Below are positions 43,334-51,083 of a DNA stretch of 64,000 bases, piece by piece. Below the pieces are notes generated by a model. That model had not been told where the DNA came from, ran no database searches, and was given only the letters and a program-made list of their open reading frames with translations. This stretch comes from Streptomyces davaonensis JCM 4913 (lineage in GTDB: Bacteria > Actinomycetota > Actinomycetes > Streptomycetales > Streptomycetaceae), in assembly GCF_000349325.1 (NCBI RefSeq), contig NC_020504.1, positions 496,001 to 560,000 on the forward strand, in the 5' to 3' direction. Made by a program: the position numbers and the translations under genes. Position 1 is the stretch's first letter; each line of letters opens with the position of its first letter.

Positions 43334-43361
43334 TTGATACATTCCGATATAGGCATATGAT
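43334..43361 (+). promoter_or_regulatory. Promoter of the ArsR-SRPBCC-RibD operon
   Basis: TTGATA (43334-43339) and TATGAT (43356-43361) are spaced 16 bp. An ATAT-AGGC-ATAT repeat overlaps the -10 and could be the ArsR operator. Transcription should start at about 43368-43369, which is the ATG at 43369. Confidence 0.65.
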
Positions 43362-43368
43362 GGCTGGC

Positions 43369-43710
43369 ATGGCACGAGCAGCGACGACGTCGGATGCGTT
43401 CAACGCGATCGCCGAGCCGCAGCGCCGGGACATCCTGGCGCTGCTGCGGGCGGGTGAGCGGCCGGTGACCCACCTGGCGCGGGAGCTGGGGATGAGCCAG
43501 CCGCAGGCGTCCAAGCACCTCCGGGTGCTCCGGGAGGTGGGGCTGGTGCGGGTCCGTGAGGCTGGTAAGCAGCGGCTCTACGAACTGGACGCCCGCGGGC
43601 TACGGCCGATCCACGAATGGGTCGGCGGATTCGAGCGGTTCTGGAACGAGAGTTTCGACCGGCTGGACACCTACGTGCAGGAACTCAAAGAGACACGGCA
43701 GGAGGACTGA
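43369..43710 (+). CDS. ArsR-family regulator
   Basis: A 113-residue ArsR/SmtB winged-helix protein (FNAIAEPQRRDILALLRAGERPVTHLARELGMSQPQASKHLRVLREVGLV). No Cys or His cluster for metal is present. It is the type that accompanies SRPBCC/AHSA1 genes. The ATG at 43369 is chosen over 43357 and 43360 because these two lie inside the -10 element, and transcription would start at 43369. The message is then leaderless. It probably represses its own operon. Confidence 0.9.
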   Translation: MARAATTSDAFNAIAEPQRRDILALLRAGERPVTHLARELGMSQPQASKHLRVLREVGLVRVREAGKQRLYELDARGLRPIHEWVGGFERFWNESFDRLDTYVQELKETRQED

Positions 43711-43713
43711 CCG

Positions 43714-44220
43714 ATGGCAGGGGCAAGGCAAGAAGCGCGGGCGGAGTCGGCGACGGCCGACCGGGAGATCGTGATCTCCCGGGTCATCGACGCCCCGCGG
43801 GAGCTGGTGTTCGAGGCGTTCACCGAGGTCCGGCATCTGTCGCGGTGGTGGGGTCCGGAGGGGTTCACCACCACCACGCGGTCCTTCGAGTTCCGCGAGG
43901 GCGGAGAGTGGGTCTTCGTGCTGCACGGGCCTGATGGAACCGACTACTCCGAGTGGATTCGCTGGGTGCGGATCGCCCCGCCGGAGCGGATCGAGCTGCT
44001 GCACGGCGAGTCCCGCGACGACCCGAACGCCTTCGAATCGGTCCTGGCCTTCACGCCGGACGGCGCGGCGACCCGGATCGTGATGCGCACGGTGTTCCCC
44101 ACCAAGGAACAGCGCGACGAGGCGGTCGAGAAGTACCACGCGGTCGAGGGCGGTCAGCAGACGCTGAGCAACCTGGCGGCCTACGTCACCGACCTCGCGC
44201 GAGAGGGGGCGGAGGGCTGA
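43714..44220 (+). CDS. SRPBCC/AHSA1-domain protein
   Basis: A 168-residue START-like lipid-pocket protein with VISRVIDAPRELVFEAFTEVRHLSRWWGPEGF, characteristic of PF08327. The C-terminus (VVEKYHAVEGGQQTLSNLAAYV-like) is normal. It lies 3 bp after the ArsR gene, and its stop overlaps the RibD start by one base. The ArsR-SRPBCC pair is widespread; the small hydrophobic ligand is not known. Confidence 0.9.
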   Translation: MAGARQEARAESATADREIVISRVIDAPRELVFEAFTEVRHLSRWWGPEGFTTTTRSFEFREGGEWVFVLHGPDGTDYSEWIRWVRIAPPERIELLHGESRDDPNAFESVLAFTPDGAATRIVMRTVFPTKEQRDEAVEKYHAVEGGQQTLSNLAAYVTDLAREGAEG

Positions 44221-44888
44221 TGGCCGGGAAGGTGTTCTTCAGTGTGTCGATGTCGCTGGACGGCTTCGTCGCGCCCGAGCCCGTGCCCGTCGAGGACGAG
44301 CTCTTCGCGCCCGAGAAGCAGGACGACCCGGACGTTCAGCGCTGGATGGCTCAGTGGTCGGAGCTTCAGCAGTGGTTGTTCCCGCTGCGCTTCATGCGGG
44401 AGAACCTGAAGTTGGGCGAGGGCGGCGAGGAGGGCCGAGACAACGACATCGCGCGGGAGACGTTCGAGCGCACCGGCGCGAGCGTCATGGGCAAGCGCAT
44501 GTTCGACCTCGGCGAGCCGTCATGGCCGGAGGAGGCGCCGTTCCACACCCCGGTCTTCGTCGTGACGCACACCAAGCGGGACCCGTGGGAGCGGACCGGC
44601 GGCACCACGTTCCACTTCGTCAACGACGGCATCGAGGCCGCCCTCGACCAGGCCCGCGAGGCCGCCGGCGACCGCGACGTCCGTATCGCCGGTGGCGGCG
44701 CGACGATCCTTGAGTACCTGAACGCCGGCCTGGTCGACGAGTTCTCGATCGCGCTGTCACCAGTGCTGCTCGGCGCCGGCACCCGCCTCTTCGACGGCGT
44801 GGACGCGTCCAAGGTCGCGCTGGAGCCGGTCCGTTCGGAGCCGTCGCCGCGGGTGACGCACCTGACCTACGCCGTGCACAAACGGTAG
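44220..44888 (+). CDS. RibD C-terminal/dihydrofolate reductase-fold protein
   Basis: A 222-residue reductase of the RibD-C family: VFFSVSMSLDGFVA at the N-terminus, VMGKRMFDLGEPSW, and VRIAGGGATILEYLNAGLVDEFSIALSPVLLG, which is the NADPH-binding hallmark. The family reduces small molecules with NADPH; actual substrates in ArsR-linked operons are unknown. The start overlaps the previous stop (TGATG). It is a different copy from the one at 57354-57941. Confidence 0.9.
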   Translation: MAGKVFFSVSMSLDGFVAPEPVPVEDELFAPEKQDDPDVQRWMAQWSELQQWLFPLRFMRENLKLGEGGEEGRDNDIARETFERTGASVMGKRMFDLGEPSWPEEAPFHTPVFVVTHTKRDPWERTGGTTFHFVNDGIEAALDQAREAAGDRDVRIAGGGATILEYLNAGLVDEFSIALSPVLLGAGTRLFDGVDASKVALEPVRSEPSPRVTHLTYAVHKR

Positions 44889-44893
44889 CCGCG

Positions 44894-44942
44894 CCACCTC
44901 ACGGAGTACGGCGACGGGTGTACTCCGCGATCCGTGAGGTGG
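44894..44942. terminator. Bidirectional hairpin between RibD and acyl-CoA dehydrogenase genes
   Basis: CCACCTCACG pairs with CGTGAGGTGG, and inside it CGGAGTAC pairs with GTACTCCG, with a short bulge. It lies just 5 nt after one stop and 20 nt from the other. Confidence 0.7.
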
Positions 44943-44961
44943 TCGACATCGCGTCAAAGGC

Positions 44962-46686
44962 TCAGGGCATCATCTCGTACGCGCCCGACAGCGCCTCCAC
45001 GCGCTGCCAGACGCGCTCCGAGCGCTCCCCGTCGACGACCGGACGCCGCACCGCGCCGAGCGCCCAGAGTTGCTGCGCCTCGGTCGCGGAGTCCTTGCCG
45101 TGGAGTTCGACGGCGTGCGCGGAGAAGTCGCGTACGAGGACGGCGAACAGCTCGTCGAGCACGTCCTCGTCGAGGCCCGCGAGGGCTGCCTGCTCCAGGA
45201 CCAACTGCCCGTGGACGACGAGCGCGAAGAGCTGCCCGACGGCGAGGAGCAGGTCGAGGTCGCGGCTCTGCTCCTCGTCGGGAGCGGCGGTGCGGACGAA
45301 CTCGCAGAGCGCGTCGGCCTGTTCGCGGAACCGGGCGGCGTTGGACAGGTGGGCGTACGCGTCGAAGGCCGGACGCCAGTCGTGGAACCGCACCGAGCCG
45401 AGGCCGCGGGCCGGGCCCTGTCGGAAGAGGAAGTCGTCGTCGGCCGCGTCGAGTCGGGTCGGGACGGGCTCGTAGGCGACCGGGTCGAGGAGGTGGTTGC
45501 GCATGAACTTGAGGATCAGCGCCAGGTTGACGTGGACGGTGCCCTCCAGCTTCGGCAGACCGCGGATCTCGACGGCGGCCTGGGCGAAGTAGTTGTCCTT
45601 CTCGAAGCCCTTGGCGGCGATGACGTCCCACATCAGGTCGATGACCTTCTCGCCCTCGGTGGTCACCTTCATCTTCGTCATCGGGTTGAAGAGGAGGTAG
45701 CGGCGGTCCTCGGGGCTCGCGGTGCGGAAGTAGTCCACGGCGCGGTCGCTGAACAGCTTCATGCCGACGAGCCGGACGTACGCGTCGGTCAACTCGCGCC
45801 GCACGTGCGGGAAAGCGGTGACAGGGCGGCCGTAGAGGATGCGGTTCTGCGCGTGGGTGACGGCCTCGTACATCGCGTGCTCGCAGATGCCGATCGAGGC
45901 GGTGCACAGGTTGAACTTGCCGACGTTGACGGTGTTGAGGGCGGCGTCGAACGCGGCGCGACCCGTGTGCAGGACGTCCTCCGGAGCGACCGGGTAGTCC
46001 TCCAGGCGGAACTCGCTGACGTACTTCGAGGAGTCGACGACGTTCTTGACCAGGTGGTACGACGGGTGGCGGCTGTCGGCGGCGAAGAAGACGTAGCCGT
46101 CGGGGCCCTCCACGTCGGTGCGGCGGCCGAAGACGGAGACGAGCCCGGCCTTGTTGCCGTTGCCGATGTAGTACTTGGAGCCGGTGGCCCGGAAGCCACC
46201 GGTGCCGTCGGGCTCCAGGAGCATGTCGGTCGAGTAGATGTCGGCGCCGTGGGTCTTCTCGGACAGACCGAAGGCGAACACCTCACCCTGGGAGAGCAGT
46301 TCGGCGGCGCGGGCACGGGCGGCGGGGTTGTCGCTCTGCCAGACGGGGCCGAGGCCGAGAATCGTGACCTGCCAGGCGTACCAATAGTCCAGGCCGTAGA
46401 AGCCGAGGATCTCGTTGAGGGCGGCGATGCGGGCGGTGTCCCAGCGCTTGTCGCCCTCGCCCTCTCCGGCGGCGGAGGCCGGGGTGAGGAAGGTCGCGAA
46501 GAGGCCCTCCTTTGCGGCGAAGGCCAGGAAGTCGCCGAGCCAGGCGCGGGTCCGGTAGTCCTCGATCAGCCGGCGCTTGCCCCGCTCCTCGAACCAGTCG
46601 ACGGTGGCGCGCAGCAGCCTGCGGGTCTCCGGGTCGAAGTGCGCGGGGTCGTAGGTCCGCGGGTTGAAGAGCAGCGCGTCGGCCAT
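44962..46686 (-). CDS. Acyl-CoA dehydrogenase
   Basis: A 574-residue acyl-CoA dehydrogenase family flavoprotein. Recognised parts are FAFGLSEKTHGADIYSTDMLL and RATGSKYYIGNGNKAGLVSVFG (the FAD/substrate region), RRELTDAYVRLVGMKL and GLPKLEGTVHVNLALILKF, with a Glu in the usual catalytic base position. The enzyme oxidises an acyl-CoA to its enoyl-CoA using FAD. Its length is above the roughly 380 residues of short-chain types and fits the larger group with an extra C-terminal domain. A PadR regulator lies upstream on the same strand. Confidence 0.9.
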   Translation of the reverse strand: MADALLFNPRTYDPAHFDPETRRLLRATVDWFEERGKRRLIEDYRTRAWLGDFLAFAAKEGLFATFLTPASAAGEGEGDKRWDTARIAALNEILGFYGLDYWYAWQVTILGLGPVWQSDNPAARARAAELLSQGEVFAFGLSEKTHGADIYSTDMLLEPDGTGGFRATGSKYYIGNGNKAGLVSVFGRRTDVEGPDGYVFFAADSRHPSYHLVKNVVDSSKYVSEFRLEDYPVAPEDVLHTGRAAFDAALNTVNVGKFNLCTASIGICEHAMYEAVTHAQNRILYGRPVTAFPHVRRELTDAYVRLVGMKLFSDRAVDYFRTASPEDRRYLLFNPMTKMKVTTEGEKVIDLMWDVIAAKGFEKDNYFAQAAVEIRGLPKLEGTVHVNLALILKFMRNHLLDPVAYEPVPTRLDAADDDFLFRQGPARGLGSVRFHDWRPAFDAYAHLSNAARFREQADALCEFVRTAAPDEEQSRDLDLLLAVGQLFALVVHGQLVLEQAALAGLDEDVLDELFAVLVRDFSAHAVELHGKDSATEAQQLWALGAVRRPVVDGERSERVWQRVEALSGAYEMMP

Positions 46687-46768
46687 GGGTGCCGCCTTTC
46701 GGCTGGGAGGGGTGAGGGTGGGTCCGGGTCCGGGTGCGGATCCCGGGGGCTGGCTCGGCCGCCGGTCT

Positions 46769-46804
46769 GTGATCAGCGATCCGTGATCAGTGATCAGCGA
46801 TCGG
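46769..46804. repeat. Tandem TGATCAGCGATC repeats
   Basis: TGATCAGCGATC occurs twice, separated by CG and TGATCAG. The tract covers the end of the padR gene and the space before the acyl-CoA dehydrogenase gene. It could be a regulator site or slippage-generated DNA. Confidence 0.6.
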
Positions 46805-47354
46805 TGCCGAAGCGGGCGAGTGTGGCGAGGACGTCGTCGAGCCAGGCGATCATCATGCGTTCGTACGCGATGCCGCCGCGCAGCACGACGTGCTGGAGTT
46901 CCCGTTCGGCGTCGAGCGGACCGTCGTCCGCGGATGGCTGCCCGAAGTCACGGGTCTCGCCCGCGAGGTAGTGGGCAAGGCGGTCCGTGTGCGCTTGCCG
47001 ATGCCGCTCGACCTCGCTGATGAGGCCGGACGGATCGTCGAAGGCGGCGCCACGGACTTTCACCGCCAAGTCGTGCCGCACGCTCTCGGGTTCGGTCGGT
47101 TCGTGGAGCCACACGGAGAGCGCGGCCCGTCCGGGCCCGGCGACGGAGTACTCCTTCTTGTCCGGGCGCCCGTACTGCACCACGTCCCGGACGTCGATCC
47201 AGCCGTCGCTCTCCATGCGCTTGAGCACGCGGTAGATCTGCTGGTGGGTGGCGGTCCAGAAGTACCCGATGGACCGCTCGAACCGCCGGGCCAGCTCGTA
47301 GCCGGAGCCCGGCTTCTCCAGCAGGGAAACGAGGATCGCGTGCTCGAGCGCCAT
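46794..47354 (-). CDS. PadR-family transcriptional regulator
   Basis: A 186-residue PadR protein: HAILVSLLEKPGSGYELARRFERSIGYFWTATHQQIYRVLKRMESDGWI is the winged HTH, and the C-terminal Vir-type helix domain follows to the end. The ATG at MALEHAI fits the family start; a longer frame (MLCNEVHRK) would run through the palindromic operator. A perfect palindrome lies 14 bp before the start, consistent with autoregulation. Confidence 0.92.
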   Translation of the reverse strand: MALEHAILVSLLEKPGSGYELARRFERSIGYFWTATHQQIYRVLKRMESDGWIDVRDVVQYGRPDKKEYSVAGPGRAALSVWLHEPTEPESVRHDLAVKVRGAAFDDPSGLISEVERHRQAHTDRLAHYLAGETRDFGQPSADDGPLDAERELQHVVLRGGIAYERMMIAWLDDVLATLARFGTDR

Positions 47355-47367
47355 GCCCACGATCTTC

Positions 47368-47387
47368 CTATGCACCTCGTTGCATAG
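47368..47387. promoter_or_regulatory. Perfect palindrome CTATGCA-N6-TGCATAG, PadR operator candidate
   Basis: The two 7-bp arms flank ACGAGG (minus strand). PadR repressors typically bind ATGCAT- or ATGTAT-containing dyads just upstream of their own start. Position and sequence fit. Confidence 0.7.
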
Positions 47388-47501
47388 CAACGCCGGCGGA
47401 GTGAGACACGGCTCACCCGGTGGGGGTCGCGCGGATCATTACGCATGCCACGAAGAGGCCCGCCACCGTCGGATGGCGGTCCTCTTGGTCGGGCAGCCTC
47501 C

Positions 47502-48350
47502 TCAGCCGACCTTGTCGAGCAGGAGCTTCGCGGCCACGGCCGCGCCGTCGGTGCGGATCGCGTCGGCCGCAGCGGCCGCCCGGGCTCGGGTCTCGGGCGC
47601 GAGGGCGACACCGAGAGCGGCCGACAGGGACTCGAAGGTCGGGTTCGGGCCGTCGTGTGCCGCGCGATGCCGAGGTCGGCCACGCGGCCGGCCCAGCACG
47701 GCTGGTCCGCCATCTGGGTACGACGACCTGGGGCGCACCGGCGAGGGCGGCGGCGGTCGTGGTGCCCGCGCCACCGTGGTGGACGACGGCGGCAGCGACA
47801 CATGGGAACGGGGCGTGGTGGTTGGCCTCGCCGACGGCTCAGCCGTCGTCCTGGTCGTCGGCCACGGCCAGATCGACCCAGCCGCGGGACGGGAGCACAC
47901 GGCGGCCCTGCGCCCGGACCGCCTCGACGTCCGCCGGCTCCAGCCACGGACTCGGGAGCGGGTCGGCGGCCGGCCAGGGCGGGCATCCCTTACGTGTTCG
48001 TCGCCGACTTCCCCGCCTACCTGCCCTCGCCGCACCACCCGCCGTTCGAGCAGCCGGGTCGCCCGTTCCCGCCCGGCGTGACCGACAACCGAACGCTGTG
48101 GGACCTGGACGTTGAGGGTGTTCGGCCGCCGTCCCGGCGCCGGCCGCGGCCGGGAGCAGACCGGTCGCCAGGACTACGTCGCATCCCTCGGCCGCCGTGA
48201 CGACCGCCTTCTACGTCGTGGCGGTCATCGCGGCCGCGGGCGGGCAGCCCTTCGGCGGGAGCCTGCGCCTTACCGGTGAGCACCCCCTTCACGAACGGCC
48301 GCACCGGCTCAGCTCCGCGAAATCCGGAGGCGTGCACATGTATCCATTCC
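47502..48350 (-). pseudogene. MGT-like glycosyltransferase pseudogene with an internal inverted segment
   Basis: The minus strand encodes pieces of a UDP-dependent glycosyltransferase in order: [21 protein letters not shown], then (after a break) [75 protein letters not shown] and a C-terminal [10 protein letters not shown]. It has a TGA, at least two frameshifts and internal deletions. The segment that should lie between the first two pieces ([21 protein letters not shown] and [11 protein letters not shown]) is present but on the plus strand at about 47983-48107. Confidence 0.75.
47973..48122 (+). other. Inverted segment inside the glycosyltransferase pseudogene
   Basis: This segment of about 150 bp encodes on the plus strand the part of the glycosyltransferase that is missing from the minus-strand frame. 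It is bounded by short inverted repeats CGGCGGCCG (47964-47972) and CGGCCGCCG (48123-48131), the right arrangement for a recombination-driven in-place inversion. Confidence 0.65.
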
Positions 48351-48406
48351 CGGGTGGCCGTGACCTGCTGATCTTTGGTGTCTGACGGCACGGTAGATTG
48401 CTGGTC

Positions 48407-49045
48407 GTGTCGATGCGACCGTCGTACGAGGAGCTTGCCGCGCCGGTCGCCGTGCAGGCCCGCGTGATCGATGAGCTGCGGGCGGAGAACGCCGAGCTGC
48501 GAGCGAGGGTTGCCGAGCCCACATCCTGAGGGACCTTCAGGGTGTCATCGACAACGCCCCGGACGCCGAGCGCGCCGCCTGGGCCCAAGCCGCCCAGCGG
48601 GTACTGCGCGAAGCCGGGCGGGCGGTGGAGCAGGCCCGCGCCGACGGTGACACCAGCCTGCCGCCCGGCGAGCAGGAACGCATCGCAGCCGAGTTCGGCC
48701 AGACCGACGCTGTGGCATCTCCATCAACCCGCACCCACCGGGCACCAAGAAGAGCAAGGCCGCCAGCTCGCGGAGCGGCTACGCGACAAGAGCCACCAAG
48801 TCCTCTGCTTCACCTGGGACTTCACCCCAGGGCTGACCTGGACCAACAACGCATTCGAGCAAGCACTACGAGACATCAAGGTCAAGATGAAAGTCAGCGG
48901 CTGCTGGCGCGGACTACCCGGCGCCCGCCGCTACCTACGCATCCGCTCCTACCTGACCACCGCCCGCGCCCACGGGCACTCAGCCATGCGCGCCATCCGC
49001 GACGCCCTCACCGGTAACCCCTGGCTCCCACCACTCACAGCTTGA
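48407..49045 (+). pseudogene. IS66-family transposase remnant
   Basis: The N-terminal MRPSYEELAAPVAVQARVIDELRAENAELRA is followed by a stop and then, after a large deletion, by RDLQGVIDNAPDAERAAWAQAA (second frame) and the C-terminal third (QGRQLAERLRDK, WTNNAFEQALRDIKVKMKVSGCWR, YLTTARAHGHSAMRAI, ending PWLPPLTA). The central catalytic region and the zinc finger are missing. Terminal repeats could not be placed. Confidence 0.8.
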
Positions 49046-49216
49046 GCGCACGGTTGCCGGGGGTTGACACTTCTACGACCAGGTTGCGCGTGGCGTACAA
49101 GCCGCTCAGCAGTGTGACTGCCACCATGGCGACGGCAGCCGTATCGGCCCTCCTCCGGTGCGGCAGCAGCCACTGTCCATGGAATTCATGTCCCGCAACG
49201 GAAAGGCGGTCGCGTC

Positions 49217-49519
49217 GTGTACATGATGCGCGAGGTGTTCAGAGCCGAACGAGGGAAAGCGCCGGAGATCGTGGCGGCGTTCAAGACCCTCACCGCAGCG
49301 TTTGAAGAAGCCGGGTATACGAACCGGCGCATCTACGTCGACTACGCCGGCCCCATGGACACGGTCGTCTGCCAATGGGAATTCGACAGCCTCGACCAGT
49401 ACTTCACCATGGAGCGAGGGTTCTTCGTGAGTCCGGATGAGAACGTGCAGTCGCTGATCAAAACGTTCAACAGCTACGCGGCAACCGGCGACAAGGAGAT
49501 CTACGAGGTCATCCAGTAG
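49217..49519 (+). CDS. Small conserved protein, probable dimeric alpha/beta barrel
   Basis: A 100-residue soluble protein with alternating helix and strand (FRAERGKAPEIVAAFKTLTAAFEEAGYT, RIYVDYAGPMDTVVCQWEFDSLDQYF), which resembles the NIPSNAP/ABM dimeric alpha-beta barrel type. GTG and ATG starts two codons apart are both possible; the GTG follows GGAAAGG at a sensible distance. It stands alone between an IS remnant and the AT-richer patch. Confidence 0.7.
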   Translation: MYMMREVFRAERGKAPEIVAAFKTLTAAFEEAGYTNRRIYVDYAGPMDTVVCQWEFDSLDQYFTMERGFFVSPDENVQSLIKTFNSYAATGDKEIYEVIQ

Positions 49520-49714
49520 CGGATCACCGAGGAAGGCCCCGACACTTTCAGCCGGGGCCACCCACCCGTGAATGGACACGTGCACATCCGCACCTCCACG
49601 CCGACAGCACACGCATTCACCGACTCTCCTAATCGCGGGATTCCGCAAACCAGAGAACCAAATGGGAATGCCACCAGAGGGTAGCATTCCCTCATTCATA
49701 AATCTTCCAATTAC

Positions 49715-49954
49715 TTACGTATTTGCAAGCGCGCAACGAGAGCGCCACTCCACCCATGCGGAGTACAGGTTCTTCACTTCCTGCACCAGCAGGACCGCCT
49801 CACGCACCATAAGGAACTGCCATCCGACAGGCAGGGCCCAGAACAGCGCAAAAATGGTCACCGACCTCCACGCAAGGGCAAGTGCAGGCCAAGCAAAGTG
49901 GCGGGCAAATGCGAGGAGTTGACGCGTCTTCGTCTCGGCCGTACGGACAGGCAT
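49715..49954 (-). CDS. Small membrane protein, lower-GC codon use
   Basis: About 79 residues from the ATG at MPVRTAETKTRQ, which has GGAAAGAAG upstream. Two hydrophobic segments lie around FAWPALALAW and TIFALFWALPVGW, then a charged amphipathic helix (LVQEVKNLYSAWVEW). The longer frame begins before the 22-nt palindrome and would make a basic N-terminal extension; the start is therefore uncertain. No family is recognised. Confidence 0.45.
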   Translation of the reverse strand: MPVRTAETKTRQLLAFARHFAWPALALAWRSVTIFALFWALPVGWQFLMVREAVLLVQEVKNLYSAWVEWRSRCALANT

Positions 49955-50054
49955 ACGTATTTTCTTCTTTCCGTGAAAATGGACATAGATTTTCCCTTCC
50001 TTGGGAAGCTTGAGATTTCTCTCGAATACCTCATGAAGGCGAGAAGGCACACGA

Positions 50055-50076
50055 AAGCCCCCGCATGCGGGGGCTT
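50055..50076. terminator. Perfect 22-nt palindrome AAGCCCCCGC/GCGGGGGCTT
   Basis: AAGCCCCCGC-AT-GCGGGGGCTT makes a 10-bp stem with essentially no loop and is flanked by AT-rich DNA. It may be a bidirectional terminator or a hairpin in a leader. It lies upstream of the small membrane protein gene. Confidence 0.6.
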
Positions 50077-50294
50077 CGACAGGTTTACGCTTCTCGCCTG
50101 AAAAACGAGAAGAAAATACCATTCCGACCATGGGTACGTCAAGGAACTCCGGCCCGACCGGGAGGCATTTTCGGCGCTCCCGCGACGACCTGCTAATTCT
50201 CCCAGAAAGAGCCCGAGATAAAAGTGCGGCAAGATCGGGATGCGTGCCTTGGCAGGCGATGACCGGGCCGCCGGAACCCCCGTCGCCACACGGT

Positions 50295-50459
50295 TCAGAC
50301 GTCCCTCCGGCCGAGCATCACCCAGACACCGGCCACGATCACGCCGACGATGACGGCGAGCAGCACCATCCGCGTCCGTGCCGCACTCCACGGCGATTCC
50401 AGGGGTCTCCTGTGCCGTGCGGGGACCGAGGGCATGTCGTCTTCCATCTCCGGTTCCAT
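50295..50459 (-). CDS. 54-residue single-pass membrane protein
   Basis: Starts MEPEMEDDMPSVPARHRR and continues to a single strong hydrophobic helix (MVLLAVIVGVIVAGVWVML), ending GRRDV. Third positions are strongly G/C, supporting a real gene. The acidic-then-basic N-terminus sits inside and the short C-terminus outside. No clear RBS is visible. Such short membrane proteins are often missed in annotation. Confidence 0.45.
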   Translation of the reverse strand: MEPEMEDDMPSVPARHRRPLESPWSAARTRMVLLAVIVGVIVAGVWVMLGRRDV

Positions 50460-50646
50460 AGCGGGGTCAACGAGCCGGACACGAGAGAAGAAACGATTTA
50501 CCTGTCAGCCCAACCAAGACCAGGAGTGTGGCGTAGGTCACATAAAATGCTCGCCTGAAGCTGCGTAATGCGAAGCCCCATGCGTGCTCTTACGGCTCAA
50601 CAGCCTCACCCGCGGCTGCCGCCGAACACACAATGGAGCCCCCGCC

Positions 50647-51060
50647 ATGTACGTCACCCTGGAAGTTTCGACCGGCGCCCAACTGCTCACCCCGGGCGGT
50701 TCACGCCCCATCCCCGTGACCCTTCGCTACACGTCCTCCGATCCGCTGGCCGTCCATCTCGGCTTCCCGTCCCACGTCACCCTCGACGGCAAGGCAGCGA
50801 CCTGGGCGTTCGCCCGCGAGCTGCTGACCGAGGGGCTGGTCAGGGCGACCGGGGCCGGGAGTGTGTGCGTCAGGCCGGAGGGTTCGTTCCACACCGTCGT
50901 GGAACTCTCCGCGCCGCAGGGGATGGCCAGATTGCGCTTCGCGACCGAGGTCCTGCGCCGCTTCCTGACCCGCGCGCACTCGGTCGTCGCACCGGGCGAG
51001 GAGGCCGTGGACGTCGAGTTGGATCACGACCTGATGGCGCTGTTCGGGGACCGCACCTGA
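50647..51060 (+). CDS. SsgA-like protein (SALP), sporulation/cell division regulator
   Basis: A 137-residue SsgA-family protein: VPVTLRYTSSDPLAVHLGF-type core with WAFARELLTEGL, VCVRPEG and a C-terminal VELDHDLMALF, matching the actinomycete-specific SALP family that guides septum and peptidoglycan events. The ATG with a GGAG RBS is preferred to the upstream in-frame start, which would add a non-family leader. It supports the Streptomyces origin. It stands alone with no operon partner. Confidence 0.93.
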   Translation: MYVTLEVSTGAQLLTPGGSRPIPVTLRYTSSDPLAVHLGFPSHVTLDGKAATWAFARELLTEGLVRATGAGSVCVRPEGSFHTVVELSAPQGMARLRFATEVLRRFLTRAHSVVAPGEEAVDVELDHDLMALFGDRT

Positions 51061-51083
51061 TGCGCGATGCGGCCGGCCCCGTG

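Larger units (their letters stand above)
49520..50294. other. AT-richer intergenic patch
   Basis: This stretch is visibly lower in GC than the rest of the window, with AT-rich runs such as aatcttccaattacttacgt. It holds a small minus-strand membrane-protein gene, a strong palindrome at 50055-50076 and nothing else that is recognisable. The composition suggests acquired DNA. Confidence 0.5.

Noticed and set aside
45070..46971. 633-residue plus-strand open frame
   Set aside because: It is antisense to the acyl-CoA dehydrogenase gene and extends over the repeat tract.
50130..50558. 142-residue plus-strand frame in the AT-richer patch
   Set aside because: Third-position GC is not biased and the sequence is low-complexity; the 54-residue minus-strand frame fits better.
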